From Verrucomicrobiota bacterium (GTDB lineage: Bacteria; Verrucomicrobiota; Verrucomicrobiia; Limisphaerales; UBA8199): DNA of 48,307 bases. The stretch lies in NCBI GenBank assembly GCA_003176045.1, contig PSRM01000228.1, positions 1 to 48,307 on the forward strand. The letters are read 5' to 3'. Positions within the stretch are counted from its first letter, which is position 1. Every line of letters starts with the position of its first letter. A program made the position numbers and the translations under genes. Shown here in pieces: positions 1 through 11,074 of the stretch. The notes under the pieces were generated by a model that saw only the letters and a list, made by a program, of their open reading frames with translations, ran no database searches and had not been told where the DNA came from.

Positions 1-51
1 CCGACGCTCGCAAAAAATTAGCTCCTACCTGTGCGAAATCCTAGCGGCATT

Positions 52-72
52 GGACAGGAATGTCCGCGCTCC
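52..72. repeat. Single REP-like hairpin arm
   Basis: GGACA-GGAA-TGTCC followed by GCGCTCC. It has the same stem and the same GCGCTCC end as the right arms of the paired elements at 8033-8142 and 25781-25888. It lies about 80 bases upstream of the first nucleotidyltransferase gene. The following GACATTGTCC repeats the stem word imperfectly. Confidence 0.6.
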
Positions 73-149
73 GTGGCGACATTGTCCAAATGCGCCATTG
101 CGCCTTTCATGCCAGTTTCTGACGTTGACCAACCGTCCATCCGCCTGTA

Positions 150-698
150 ATGGATACCCAGCACATGAGGCGCAAAGTCACCGTCGAGACGCTTCGGCGA
201 TTCATGCAAGAGCTGGCCTCCGCGAGTCGAAGCCCTGGCAAAGTCTATTTCACAGGCGGCGCCACCGCGCTGCTGCTTGGCTTTCGCGATCAAACAATTG
301 ATATTGATCTGAAACTAAATCCGGAACCCCAAGGCGCTTTTGAAGCAATCGCGCTTCTCAAGGATAGCCTTGACCTGAACATCGAGCTGGCCTCTCCCGA
401 TGATTTCATCCCTCTTGCGCCAGACTGGCGTGAGCGCAGCCGCCACATTGCCACAATCGGCCCGTTGGAATTTTTTCATTACGACTTCTCCCTTCAGGCG
501 CTGGCTAAAATCGAGCGAGGCCACGCGCATGATCTGGAGGACGCCGCCAGTCTGGTGCGGGGTGACTTTGTTTCTGCGGAAGACCTCAAACGCCGATTTG
601 CCGAAATTGAGCCGGGTCTGTTGCGGTACCCGGCCATTGATGCACATCAATTTCGAGCAAAGCTGGACCGCTTCCTCGCCACATTGGCCAAAACGTGA
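150..698 (+). CDS. Nucleotidyltransferase-fold protein (DUF6036/AbiEii-like), putative toxin
   Basis: The 182-residue product has a minimal nucleotidyltransferase signature near residues 32-52: FTGGATALLLGF, then a DxD-like pair in TIDIDLKL. This matches small DUF6036/AbiEii-type proteins that act as nucleotidyl-transferring toxins or as housekeeping NTases. The next gene starts on its stop codon (GTGA overlap), so the two are translationally coupled, as is usual for two-gene addiction modules. An internal ATG at 165 is an alternative start. The NTase fold is seen in motifs; a toxin role is inference from gene pairing only. Confidence 0.7.
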   Translation: MDTQHMRRKVTVETLRRFMQELASASRSPGKVYFTGGATALLLGFRDQTIDIDLKLNPEPQGAFEAIALLKDSLDLNIELASPDDFIPLAPDWRERSRHIATIGPLEFFHYDFSLQALAKIERGHAHDLEDAASLVRGDFVSAEDLKRRFAEIEPGLLRYPAIDAHQFRAKLDRFLATLAKT

Positions 699-985
699 AC
701 ATCCACAGTGAACCACTGCTGCCTGGTGCGGAGCTTGTCGAACAGGGCCTCCGCGATCTCGCCGACGGGAGGGAAACAGAGTGTTCGCTTCTGCTGTTGG
801 TGGCAGCTCCGCGGCTCCGGGCGCTTGGCATCCAAGTCCCTAACCTGGACGTGCCCCGGCCCTTCGAACATCGCTTATACGAACTGCTCGAAGCACGCCT
901 GGGCGCCGGCGCTCACTCGTACTACAACAGTCTCATTCGGAGAATCGTCAGCTATGCCCACGCTCTGGAGAGACAACGCAGCTAA
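695..985 (+). CDS. Small partner protein of the nucleotidyltransferase
   Basis: The 96-residue protein starts with GTG at 695, which overlaps the upstream TGA by four bases. It is leucine- and arginine-rich, predicted mostly helical, with no recognisable domain. Its position suggests it is the partner (antitoxin candidate) of the preceding nucleotidyltransferase. A GTTTCAC word tract begins just after its stop codon. I do not recognise the family. Confidence 0.55.
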   Translation: MNIHSEPLLPGAELVEQGLRDLADGRETECSLLLLVAAPRLRALGIQVPNLDVPRPFEHRLYELLEARLGAGAHSYYNSLIRRIVSYAHALERQRS

Positions 986-992
986 CTCTCCC

Positions 993-1042
993 GTTCACAT
1001 TTCACGTTTCACGTTTCACGCACGCTTCACGTTTTCACGTGA
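993..1042. repeat. GTTTCACGT tandem-word tract
   Basis: Repeated CATTTCACGTTTCACGTTTC-type units, then imperfect copies. The same word recurs at 9053-9093, 9188-9213 and 25924-25953. It sits between the convergent ends of two gene pairs. Confidence 0.7.
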
Positions 1043-1568
1043 GCCGCAGCCCAATCGCTTCGGTTGCCATCCTGAGCCGCGCGAGCAAAACTGCCTGGGT
1101 GCGCGGATCCGGAAAAGTCTGGACCCGGCGAATGACCTCATCCGGACGAGCGAGCTTGACTGTAAATACGGCGGCGATGAACTCGTAGTCTTTGAGCCGC
1201 CCTGCGCCAAGCTTGCTGACGATGAGATCGTGAATCTCGAGACAGCGCGCAGTTACGTTGCCGGTGCTATAGGCGACGAGGCGCTCTTCCCAACCCTTGG
1301 GTACCATGGGGAGGTCGGGCGGAAGCGGATCGGCGTAAACACCCGTTGTTTCGGCAAACGCCGATTTCTGGCCCAGCTCCGCAGTAATGCGTGCGGACAG
1401 ATCCGGTTGCTCCAGAAGCCAGATGTCACATTCTTGCGAACGCAGAACCTCGGCGGGCGGACGATCGGTTAAAGCATGGACGGATTGCGAGCCGAAAATG
1501 ACCAGGTCTTTTGCCGCGCAAAGCTCAGCCGCCCGCTTCAGCAATTGATCGAATTGCTCACGCTGCAT
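1035..1568 (-). CDS. Nucleotidyltransferase-fold protein, second putative toxin
   Basis: The 177-residue product has an NTase-like core: VIFGSQSVHALTD at residues 23-35, then an acidic strand QECDIWLL. It is unlike the 150-698 gene in sequence but has the same fold signature, so it may be another DUF6036-type protein. Its start overlaps the end of the upstream 102-residue gene by 11 bases, giving a second coupled pair. The two pairs converge. Catalytic competence is uncertain because only one acidic residue of the usual DxD is clear. Confidence 0.65.
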   Translation of the reverse strand: MQREQFDQLLKRAAELCAAKDLVIFGSQSVHALTDRPPAEVLRSQECDIWLLEQPDLSARITAELGQKSAFAETTGVYADPLPPDLPMVPKGWEERLVAYSTGNVTARCLEIHDLIVSKLGAGRLKDYEFIAAVFTVKLARPDEVIRRVQTFPDPRTQAVLLARLRMATEAIGLRLT

Positions 1569-1866
1569 GGGGCGTGACAGTGGTTAGTTCATGCGGTCCA
1601 AGGAAGGGGCTCGATTGGCGAAGACGATTGGCCATTGGGGTGTCGCTATCGAGAAAATCGGCGACCTGATCGGATGAAAGCATGCGAAGAATCTGGGCCC
1701 ATTCTTCCCAGGCTGGATTTGACCCCCCCCAGCGCTCCTGCCATTTTGCGAGATTGCGTTTCGCAATCTCGATGACGCTTGGGTCGCGGCGGATCATGGC
1801 CGCAAGTCGCCGATCACGCTCGCGATTCTCCGCGTCAATTCGAGCGTGTGGGTTCGGAAATTTCAT
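1558..1866 (-). CDS. Small partner protein of the second nucleotidyltransferase
   Basis: The 102-residue, charged protein begins MKFPNPHARIDAENRERDRR and is followed by helical segments rich in W, R and E. It has no known domain that I recognise. It lies directly upstream of, and overlaps, the second nucleotidyltransferase gene, so it is a candidate antitoxin or regulator. The TTCCATTA word tract lies immediately upstream of its start. Confidence 0.55.
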   Translation of the reverse strand: MKFPNPHARIDAENRERDRRLAAMIRRDPSVIEIAKRNLAKWQERWGGSNPAWEEWAQILRMLSSDQVADFLDSDTPMANRLRQSSPFLGPHELTTVTPHAA

Positions 1867-1889
1867 GCTAACGATGCTCTGCTATTTCA

Positions 1890-1919
1890 CTATTCCATTA
1901 TTCCACCATTCCATCATTG
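1890..1919. repeat. TTCCATTA tandem-word tract
   Basis: Successive units TATTCCATTATTCCACCATT and CCATCATT. The same word family recurs at 12752-12822, 12947-12996 and, more weakly, 42341-42366. Confidence 0.65.
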
Positions 1920-1931
1920 CGCAATGTTCGC

Positions 1932-3386
1932 TCATTTCGGTTTGAGTTGAGGAAACAGAATCACATCCCGAATGCTCTCCTGTCCCAGCAACATCATGCA
2001 GAGCCGATCAATGCCCAGGCCCATGCCGCCCGCGGGGGGCATCCCGTGCTCCAGCGCCACGAGGAAATCTTCGTCTAGTTTCTGCTGCTCGCCGCCGGCC
2101 TGGTGCTCCAGGCGTTCGCGTTGTTCGATAGGGTCGTTTTGCTCCGTGTAGGCCGGGGCGATTTCCTGACCGTTGATGCAACACTCGAAGACTTCGACCG
2201 TTGTTGGGTCTTCGGGTGAGAGCTTCGCGAGCGGGATGAGTTCTTTGGGGGCATGTGTGACGAAAACCGGATTGGTAAGCGTAGGCTCAATCAATTTCTC
2301 GAACACAGCCTGAGTCACTTCGAAATCTTCGTACTCCTTGGCGACCTCGGCGCCGAGTTTGATGGCCCGTTCGCGACGTTGCTGAGGCGCAACGTCGAAC
2401 CAATCATTGCCGGCGCGTTCCCGGACGATGTCCTTGTACTTGGTGCGCCGCCAGGGGCGAGAAAGATCAATGGTCCGAATGACTTTATCCTCCACGTCCT
2501 TGTGCTCGATGGTTAGCGTGCCGAGGACCTTTTCTGCCACCTGGCAGATCATGCTCTCGACGAGCTCCATCATGCTCTCGTAATCGCCGAAGGCCTGGTA
2601 GGCCTCGAGCATAGTGAACTCGGGGTTATGCTTGCGGGAGAGGCCCTCATTGCGGAAATTGCGCCCGATTTCATAAACGCGATCCAACCCGCCAACGAGC
2701 AGTCGTTTGAGGTAAAGCTCCAAAGCGATTCGCAGATAAAAATCGCAGCCGAGGGCGTTATGGTGCGTCTTGAACGGCTTGGCCGCCGCACCTCCGGGGA
2801 TCGCCTGCATCATGGGAGTCTCGACTTCTACAAAACCACGTTCATTTAAGAAATTGCGGATTTCGCGAATGATCTGACTTCGTTTCAGGAAGACTTCTTT
2901 GACATCCGGATTGGCAATGAGGTCCAGATAGCGTTGGCGGTACCGGATTTCGGTATCTGCCAGCCCGTGCCATTTCTCCGGTGGTGGCCGAAGAGCTTTG
3001 GCGAGGATGACGAACGAAGTGAGGCGAACGGAAATCTCGCCAGTCTTTGTCGTGAACAGGGTTCCGCGACCGCCGATAAAATCCCCAAGGTCCAGGTGCC
3101 GAAAGATGTCGAACTGCTCATCGCCCAGGACGTTCTTTTGGGCGTAGGCCTGCAAGCGTCCGCTTTGATCGCGGATATCAATGAACATGCTTTTGCCCAT
3201 GTCCCGGTGAGCAGTCACGCGCCCGGCGACCGCTACCTCCCGGCCTTCCGAATAATTGTCACGGGCATGCTTGCAGGCTTCGGTAGGTGCGAATTTGTTT
3301 TTGAACGGATCAGTGCCTTTCGAACGAAGGGCCGTCAGTTTGGCCTTGCGCTGTTCGATCAGTGAGTTGGTTTCTTCCAATGCCAT
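1932..3386 (-). CDS. lysS: Lysyl-tRNA synthetase, class II
   Basis: The enzyme charges tRNA-Lys with lysine using ATP. The N-terminal OB-fold anticodon-binding domain covers about residues 55-150. The class II core follows, with motif 2 in GRNFRNEGLSRKHNPEF and motif 3 in GMGLGIDRLCMMLLGQ near the C-terminus. From the ATG at 3386 the product is 484 residues, normal for the family. The open frame runs 43 codons further upstream, but that part is encoded by a repeat element (3451-3550), so the 3386 start (MALEETNSLIEQRK) is preferred. The gene has no partner close enough to be an obvious operon. Confidence 0.97.
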   Translation of the reverse strand: MALEETNSLIEQRKAKLTALRSKGTDPFKNKFAPTEACKHARDNYSEGREVAVAGRVTAHRDMGKSMFIDIRDQSGRLQAYAQKNVLGDEQFDIFRHLDLGDFIGGRGTLFTTKTGEISVRLTSFVILAKALRPPPEKWHGLADTEIRYRQRYLDLIANPDVKEVFLKRSQIIREIRNFLNERGFVEVETPMMQAIPGGAAAKPFKTHHNALGCDFYLRIALELYLKRLLVGGLDRVYEIGRNFRNEGLSRKHNPEFTMLEAYQAFGDYESMMELVESMICQVAEKVLGTLTIEHKDVEDKVIRTIDLSRPWRRTKYKDIVRERAGNDWFDVAPQQRRERAIKLGAEVAKEYEDFEVTQAVFEKLIEPTLTNPVFVTHAPKELIPLAKLSPEDPTTVEVFECCINGQEIAPAYTEQNDPIEQRERLEHQAGGEQQKLDEDFLVALEHGMPPAGGMGLGIDRLCMMLLGQESIRDVILFPQLKPK

Positions 3387-3450
3387 TGGGCGGTAATGGA
3401 AGCATGAAAGGAGGGTGTTGCCAATTGCCAATTCAGTGCCCGCCGAATTT

Positions 3451-3550
3451 GGAGTGCGGTGGCAAGCGAAGCGCGACACCGCTTTGGCTTCGACTGGCGC
3501 TTTACAAAGAGCCAAAGCGCCGTCGCCGCTGCGCTCTGCCGGCGCACTCC
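3451..3550. repeat. Palindromic REPIN-like element
   Basis: The element is bounded by GGAGTGC at the left and GCACTCC at the right. Inside are nested stems: GCGGTG...CACCGC, and GCTTTGGCT pairing with AGCCAAAGC. It lies upstream of lysS and extends the lysS reading frame artificially. Confidence 0.75.
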
Positions 3551-3562
3551 ATACCCGCTGCG

Positions 3563-3626
3563 CCCGCTAAATACTGAATGACGCGAAAATGGTTTTTTCT
3601 TTAGCGTGTTTCCCGTATTTAGCGGG
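3563..3626. repeat. Inverted repeat upstream of the serine-hydrolase gene
   Basis: CCCGCTAAATAC at 3563-3574 is perfectly complementary to GTATTTAGCGGG at 3615-3626, with a 40-base loop containing a T-rich run. It could act as a leader hairpin or as another repeat unit. Confidence 0.6.
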
Positions 3627-3633
3627 GGTATCG

Positions 3634-4524
3634 ATGATCAGAGCCTCGTTACCTCGGCTGCTACAATTTGGATTTTTCGCCATTTGCGCGAGCGGCTGCC
3701 AATCGGCTAGGCTCGGGGGCGTGCATTCGTTCCAGAATTATGTGCTGGCCTACGACAGCCCCGTGGATAGGGGCTTACAAAAAGCCCTGGAAACTTTTGA
3801 CGCGGACCTGCGCGACAAATACGGAATGACAGCCGAACAAACTGCGCTGGGTCTGCTCGATCTGAACGGCCTGCGCCTGGCCATGGTGCGTCCGGACAAG
3901 ATGGAATACGCCGCCAGCGTCGCGAAGATTGGTATCTTGCTGGCGTATTTCCAACTGCACCTGGAAGCTGCGACGAACCTCGACTCCACCACCCGGCACG
4001 AACTGGGGCTGATGACCAAAGCGTCCAGCAACGAAATGGCCGCTAAGTTTTCGCAAGCGATGGGGTTGGTGCAGATTCAAACCGTGCTGAACAGTTACGA
4101 CTTTTATGATGCCGCCCACGGCGGCGGCATCTGGGTGGGAAAACATTACGGCGTGAGCGGCGAGCGGATTGGCGATCCCATCGGCGACAACTCGCACGCT
4201 GCTACCGTGCGGCAACTGCTTCGTTTTTACCTGCTGCTGGAACAAGGCAAGCTGGTATCGCCGCAGGCGTCCAAAGTCATGAGGGACATCTTCGCCTCAC
4301 CCGAGATCCCGCACGACAACATCAAGTTTGTAGAAGGACTTGCTGGCAGAAATGTCGAAATCCTGCGCAAATGGGGTTCCTGGGAGGACTGGCTGCACGA
4401 TACGGCGATTATTTCCGGTCCGGGAAGACATTACATTCTCGTGGCGTTGACACATCATCCGAAAGGCGACGAGTACTTGGAGTCTCTTGCGCGGGTAGTG
4501 GATGATTTGATGAGCAGACGTTAA
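3634..4524 (+). CDS. Beta-lactamase-fold serine hydrolase, putative lipoprotein
   Basis: From ATG 3634 the product is 296 residues. It begins with a signal peptide ending in a lipobox-like ASGC at about residue 21, so a lipid-anchored envelope protein is likely. The class A beta-lactamase/DD-peptidase fold is suggested by the SxxK motif SVAK near residue 91 and by SSN further on. The third box is not KTG: the matching position reads RKWGS. Activity on beta-lactams is therefore doubtful. A peptidoglycan-related or scaffold role is possible. The first ten codons are identical to one arm of a repeat that also occurs at 10958-10979. Confidence 0.75.
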   Translation: MIRASLPRLLQFGFFAICASGCQSARLGGVHSFQNYVLAYDSPVDRGLQKALETFDADLRDKYGMTAEQTALGLLDLNGLRLAMVRPDKMEYAASVAKIGILLAYFQLHLEAATNLDSTTRHELGLMTKASSNEMAAKFSQAMGLVQIQTVLNSYDFYDAAHGGGIWVGKHYGVSGERIGDPIGDNSHAATVRQLLRFYLLLEQGKLVSPQASKVMRDIFASPEIPHDNIKFVEGLAGRNVEILRKWGSWEDWLHDTAIISGPGRHYILVALTHHPKGDEYLESLARVVDDLMSRR

Positions 4525-4538
4525 AACGTTAAAACGTC
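4521..4538. repeat. TTAAAACG tandem-word tract
   Basis: GTTAAAACGTTAAAACG units start at the stop codon of the serine-hydrolase gene. The same word forms a longer tract at 23845-23886 next to lpxI. Confidence 0.55.
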
Positions 4539-4597
4539 AGAACGGCAGCGCACTCACAGTCGCCGAAATGCCCGAACCTCCGGCGCTCCCAGGGACA

Positions 4598-4620
4598 TGA
4601 CACTCGACACTCGACACTCG
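4598..4620. repeat. ACTCGAC tandem-word tract
   Basis: Three units of GACACTCGACACTCGACACT-type sequence lie upstream of purN. No inverted partner was seen nearby. Confidence 0.5.
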
Positions 4621-4665
4621 ATTGCCAGGTTCCGATACTTCGAGCCAGCTTTAATTTAGTCGTGC

Positions 4666-5286
4666 ATGGCCTCCGATTTCCGCATCGCCGTTTTAGGTTC
4701 GGGCAAGGGCTCGAATTTCGTCTCGGTTGCAGATGCCTGTGCCGCCGGAAAAAGCCCCGCCCAAGTGGGGCTGGTTTTGAGCGACGTCGCCACGGCGGGC
4801 ATTCTTGATCGTGCCCGGGAACGAAATATCCCCGCACGATTCATTGCACCGGGACAATTCCGAACCAAGCTCGATCCGCAGGCCGAGGAGGCATTTATCG
4901 AGGCGTTGCGCGGCGCGCGCGTGGATTTGGTGGCGCTGGCGGGTTTCATGCGCGTGCTCAAAGGAGACTTCCTCCGGGCGTTTGAAGGACGGATCGTGAA
5001 CATTCATCCCTCGCTGCTGCCGTCCTTTCCAGGTTTGGAGGCATGGAAGCAGGCTCTAAACCATGGAGTAAAACTCACGGGCTGCACCGTGCATTTCGTG
5101 GATGCCGGGGTGGATTCCGGACCTATTATCGCACAGCAAAGCGTCCCTGTGCTCGACAATGACACCCCTGAAACTCTCCATCAGCGGATCCAAACTGCCG
5201 AGCACGAACTCTACCCGAAGTGCGTCGCCGCAATCGCGCGCGGACAAATCGCTGTGAACGGCAGGAGAGTGATTTGGGGGAACTGA
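4666..5286 (+). CDS. purN: Phosphoribosylglycinamide formyltransferase
   Basis: The enzyme transfers the formyl group of 10-formyltetrahydrofolate to GAR in step 3 of purine synthesis. The 206-residue protein shows the family landmarks: nucleotide-binding GSGKGSNF near residue 11, AGFMR, the catalytic [12 protein letters not shown] around residue 110, and [13 protein letters not shown] carrying the catalytic Asp. The length is normal. The downstream esterase starts three bases after the stop codon, so they may share a transcript, but a functional link is not evident. Confidence 0.95.
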   Translation: MASDFRIAVLGSGKGSNFVSVADACAAGKSPAQVGLVLSDVATAGILDRARERNIPARFIAPGQFRTKLDPQAEEAFIEALRGARVDLVALAGFMRVLKGDFLRAFEGRIVNIHPSLLPSFPGLEAWKQALNHGVKLTGCTVHFVDAGVDSGPIIAQQSVPVLDNDTPETLHQRIQTAEHELYPKCVAAIARGQIAVNGRRVIWGN

Positions 5287-5289
5287 ATT

Positions 5290-6172
5290 ATGAGTATGAT
5301 AACGATTCGACATCCGATTTTGGTTTGTATCGTTTTGCTCCTTGCTGGTTCGCAAATCAAAGCCCAAACGCCGATCGTTCTTTGGACCAATGGCGCGCCT
5401 GGGGCGCTTGGGAACCAGAGCAAAGACATCCCCACCCTTACTCCGTTCCTACCCTCGCCTGGAGGCGCTTCGGGCAGCGCCATGCTCATTCTGCCCGGGG
5501 GCGGTTACGGGTCGTTGACAGCTCGCGAGGGTGATCACTACGCCTGGTGGTTTAATTCCAACGGCATCGCCGGCTTCGTGCTGAAATACCGACTTGGAAG
5601 CGCGGGGTACCGGCATCCTGCCATGTTGCAGGATGCAACGCGGGCCATGCGCATGATTCGTGCCCACGCTGCAGATTGGGGAGTAGATCCAAAACGCATC
5701 GGAGTCATCGGCTCTTCAGCCGGCGGCCATCTGGCCTCGAGCTTGCTCACGCACTTTGATAGCGGCAAGCCTGACGATCCCGATTTCATCGAGCGCCAGA
5801 GCAGCAGGCCCGACCTGGGCGTGCTTTGCTATCCCGTGATCACCATGAGCGGCCCGGACACACACGTGGGCTCCAGGAGGAACCTGCTGGGTGACAATCC
5901 TTCACTCGAATTAGAGAAGGAGCTTTCCAGCGAATTGCACGTCACGGCGCAAACCCCTCCCTGTTTCATCCTGCACACCTGGGAGGATCCTGCGGTCAAT
6001 GTTGAGAACAGTCTTCAGTTCGCTGCCGCTTTGCGCAAAGCGCGGGTACCCTGTGAGATGCACATTTATCAAAAGGGCCCGCACGGTCTGGGCCTGGGCA
6101 GCCGCGATTTCGACCCATCCAAATGGCATCCATGGACGATGGAACTGCGAGGCTGGTTGAGGGAGCAGGGCT

Positions 6173-6183
<11 letters not shown>
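5290..6183 (+). CDS. Secreted alpha/beta-hydrolase, carbohydrate-esterase type
   Basis: The 297-residue protein has a signal peptide (VCIVLLLAGSQIKAQ). Next come the oxyanion-hole loop ILPGGGYG near residue 67 and the nucleophile elbow GSSAGGH near residue 141. The acid is in HTWEDPAVN and the catalytic His in KGPHGLGLG. This arrangement is typical of acetyl-xylan/BD-FAE-like esterases that deacetylate plant polysaccharides in the periplasm or outside the cell. The substrate is not predictable from sequence. The gene lies three bases after purN and its end overlaps the possible TTG start of the next gene. Confidence 0.88.
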
Positions 6184-9052
<2,869 letters not shown>

Positions 9053-9070
<18 letters not shown>

Positions 9071-9213
9071 AACGTAAAAACGTGAAACGTGAACAGAATT
9101 CAGGTCAGTCTCGGTACCTGCTGACGGCGCACTGCGTCAGAATGGTGCTGGATTGCTCCCCGTAAGAACCGGTGCTGGCTTTCCACGCATCACGTTTCAC
9201 ATTTCACGTTTCG
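9053..9213. repeat. Inverted pair of GTGAAACGT / GTTTCAC word tracts between convergent genes
   Basis: GTGAAAC-type units cover 9053-9093 and the reverse-complement GTTTCAC-type units cover 9188-9213. Between them is a small hairpin CTGACG...CGTCAG at 9121-9140. The arrangement can fold back and separates the 3' ends of the YfhO-like and Ig-domain genes, so it may act as a two-way terminator. Confidence 0.6.
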
Positions 9214-9224
9214 CGATACACTCC

Positions 9225-10829
9225 TCACCTCGGGCTCATCCCAAAGTATCCCGCTTTATTCGTGCTTATAAAGTATCCAAGAATGGATTGCTGCTGTTGA
9301 AGCACGACACCCGCTATTGGAGCCGATCGGCTGGTGGCCAGATCCGTAAAATGCCCCGAGACAATCCCTGTGCCGGCCTGCAATGAGAGCGCCAGGTTTT
9401 CTGTGCCCTCTTCCGCGCGGAACGAATTCAAAGGGATGATCCGAACTTTCAGGGCATCGAAAATCGGGGAACCACCGGTGTAAAGATCGCCTCCTGTGAA
9501 CAGCGCCACTCCATTTGTGAACGGAATCACCGAGTTGGTCATCGAATTGGTGTACGTCGAGCCAACTGGCTGCAAGCTTACAGTAAAGCCATCAGGATAA
9601 AACTTGTCAGCGAAACTGTTTTTGATCCAGTGAAGAGGCTCGCCTTGAATATTTCCCGCGGCAGAATTGCTTACGGAAAGCCAGCCGATCAGGCAGCCGC
9701 GGTTTTTGTAGATCGGAACGTAAAGCGGCCAGTCGCCCAGTCGCGATAGGCTGCAGGAATGGGAAATCCCAGTGCCATCCCCAGCACGGCCTTTCATAAC
9801 CAACGCGCGGCTCTTCGAAATGGTTACGACTCCATAACCGTTGCCATCGGGAGCTGTCCCCGCCGACGAGAGGTTTGTGTTAGCAAAGGCCACTGTGTAA
9901 CTGCCCGCCAGCGGAGAATTGGTGGGGGCGTTCAGGAAGAGGCGGTTGCCTCGGACGGAGGCGCTCCAGATGCTGTTGCTGACCGTGCCAACAACTTGCG
10001 GGGCATCATTGGTGGTCGTCATCTGAAGGATTAGATCCAATGGCTCGGCATTCTTCTTTGTGGCAACGGTCACCGATGTTACATGATCCAGGCTGAAGCT
10101 CCCCGAAAAAGGGTAGGTGCTGTTCGTGATCGTCAGTTTCCCGGAGAAGCTGCGTTTCGATGCGGACAGAGTAAATTGAAACCAGCCGCTGGATTCCAAA
10201 GTTGGGGCTGCATCATTAAAGAAGAGCCCCTGATACGTCCCGGCAGGCGTGGGTTTGGTGAAAAGAATGCCCGGCAGTGAGGAGTTGGTCTGCCCAAGCA
10301 CGTTTGTGACCGCCACCGAGTAGTAGCCCGCGTTTGCGGTTGTGTCCGCGTCAACAAAGGTGAGCGTGCTATTGGTGGCTCCAGTGATGGGATTGCCTTG
10401 CCAACTCCATTGATAGGAGAGCAGACCTCCAGTGGCTTCCACCTGGAACGTGAGACTGTTTCCAACGATGAAATAATCCAGCTTCTGAATCTCCGGCTGC
10501 GCGACAACGTACAGGATGAAAATCTGGTTAGTCTGAAACCCAAAAGCGGTCGTCGTAAGAAAATACGTCCCGGTGTTTGTCAGCATCAAATCGTTGATGG
10601 TCAGAGTAGCGGTTTGGGAACCTTGAATTTGACCGCCGTCCTGCAAGGCGATTGCGCCGTTAGTGGTGCCTTCAAACCATTGATAACCCAGATCGCCTTG
10701 GAGCCCGGAGCCGACGGTGATGGTGCCACCGACGAGATTGGTGTAGCTGATCGGAATTATCTGGCAATGCGCTCGGTCGGCCGCGCAGGTAAAGACAAGT
10801 AGCGCCAACCAGAATAAACGACAAAACAT
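9225..10829 (-). CDS. Secreted immunoglobulin-domain protein
   Basis: From ATG 10829 the product is 534 residues with a signal peptide (LFWLALLVFTCAADRAHCQ). Two Ig-like domains follow at about residues 25-112 and 113-195, recognised by the GYQWFEG...TLTINDLMLTNTGTYF and SYQWSWQGNPITGATNSTL...AGYYSVAVTN patterns. The remaining 330 residues are beta-rich, Thr/Asn/Ser-rich and end in GYFGMSPR. Such proteins are common at the surface of Verrucomicrobiota. Its ligand or adhesive role is unknown. No sorting signal was recognised. Confidence 0.8.
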   Translation of the reverse strand: MFCRLFWLALLVFTCAADRAHCQIIPISYTNLVGGTITVGSGLQGDLGYQWFEGTTNGAIALQDGGQIQGSQTATLTINDLMLTNTGTYFLTTTAFGFQTNQIFILYVVAQPEIQKLDYFIVGNSLTFQVEATGGLLSYQWSWQGNPITGATNSTLTFVDADTTANAGYYSVAVTNVLGQTNSSLPGILFTKPTPAGTYQGLFFNDAAPTLESSGWFQFTLSASKRSFSGKLTITNSTYPFSGSFSLDHVTSVTVATKKNAEPLDLILQMTTTNDAPQVVGTVSNSIWSASVRGNRLFLNAPTNSPLAGSYTVAFANTNLSSAGTAPDGNGYGVVTISKSRALVMKGRAGDGTGISHSCSLSRLGDWPLYVPIYKNRGCLIGWLSVSNSAAGNIQGEPLHWIKNSFADKFYPDGFTVSLQPVGSTYTNSMTNSVIPFTNGVALFTGGDLYTGGSPIFDALKVRIIPLNSFRAEEGTENLALSLQAGTGIVSGHFTDLATSRSAPIAGVVLQQQQSILGYFISTNKAGYFGMSPR

Positions 10830-10884
10830 GGGAGGATGGTGTAACACACCGATTACCGAATTGTCAATCGCGCCGCCACCTTCG

Positions 10885-10979
10885 CGTAGCAGCCGAGGTA
10901 ACGAGGTTCTGGTCAGAGGACAGAGAACAGAGGCCAGAGGACAGAAAAAGATGAGAGCCTCGTTACCTCGGCTGCTACG
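10885..10979. repeat. Inverted repeat with a GACAGA word tract in the loop
   Basis: CGTAGCAGCCGAGGTAACGA plus GG at 10885-10906 is perfectly complementary (22 bases) to the segment at 10958-10979. The loop holds CAGAGGACAGA words (10911-10946). The right arm also occurs, free-standing, at 3640-3664, where it encodes the start of a lipoprotein. Confidence 0.85.
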
Positions 10980-11074
10980 AGTGCTTCCATTTTTCTCAGT
11001 AATCTTACGGACTTGAAAGTGCTTGAAACTACGGACGGATTGGGTTACAAGTCAAGGCACTGCAGTACAAACTT

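Noticed and set aside
708..1472. 254-codon plus-strand open frame
   Set aside because: It overlaps the second nucleotidyltransferase on the other strand and part of the first partner gene, and its translation is low-complexity Arg/Pro/Ser sequence with no domain.
3387..3515. N-terminal extension of LysS
   Set aside because: The codons lie in a palindromic repeat and do not resemble the family. The ATG at 3386 gives the normal length.
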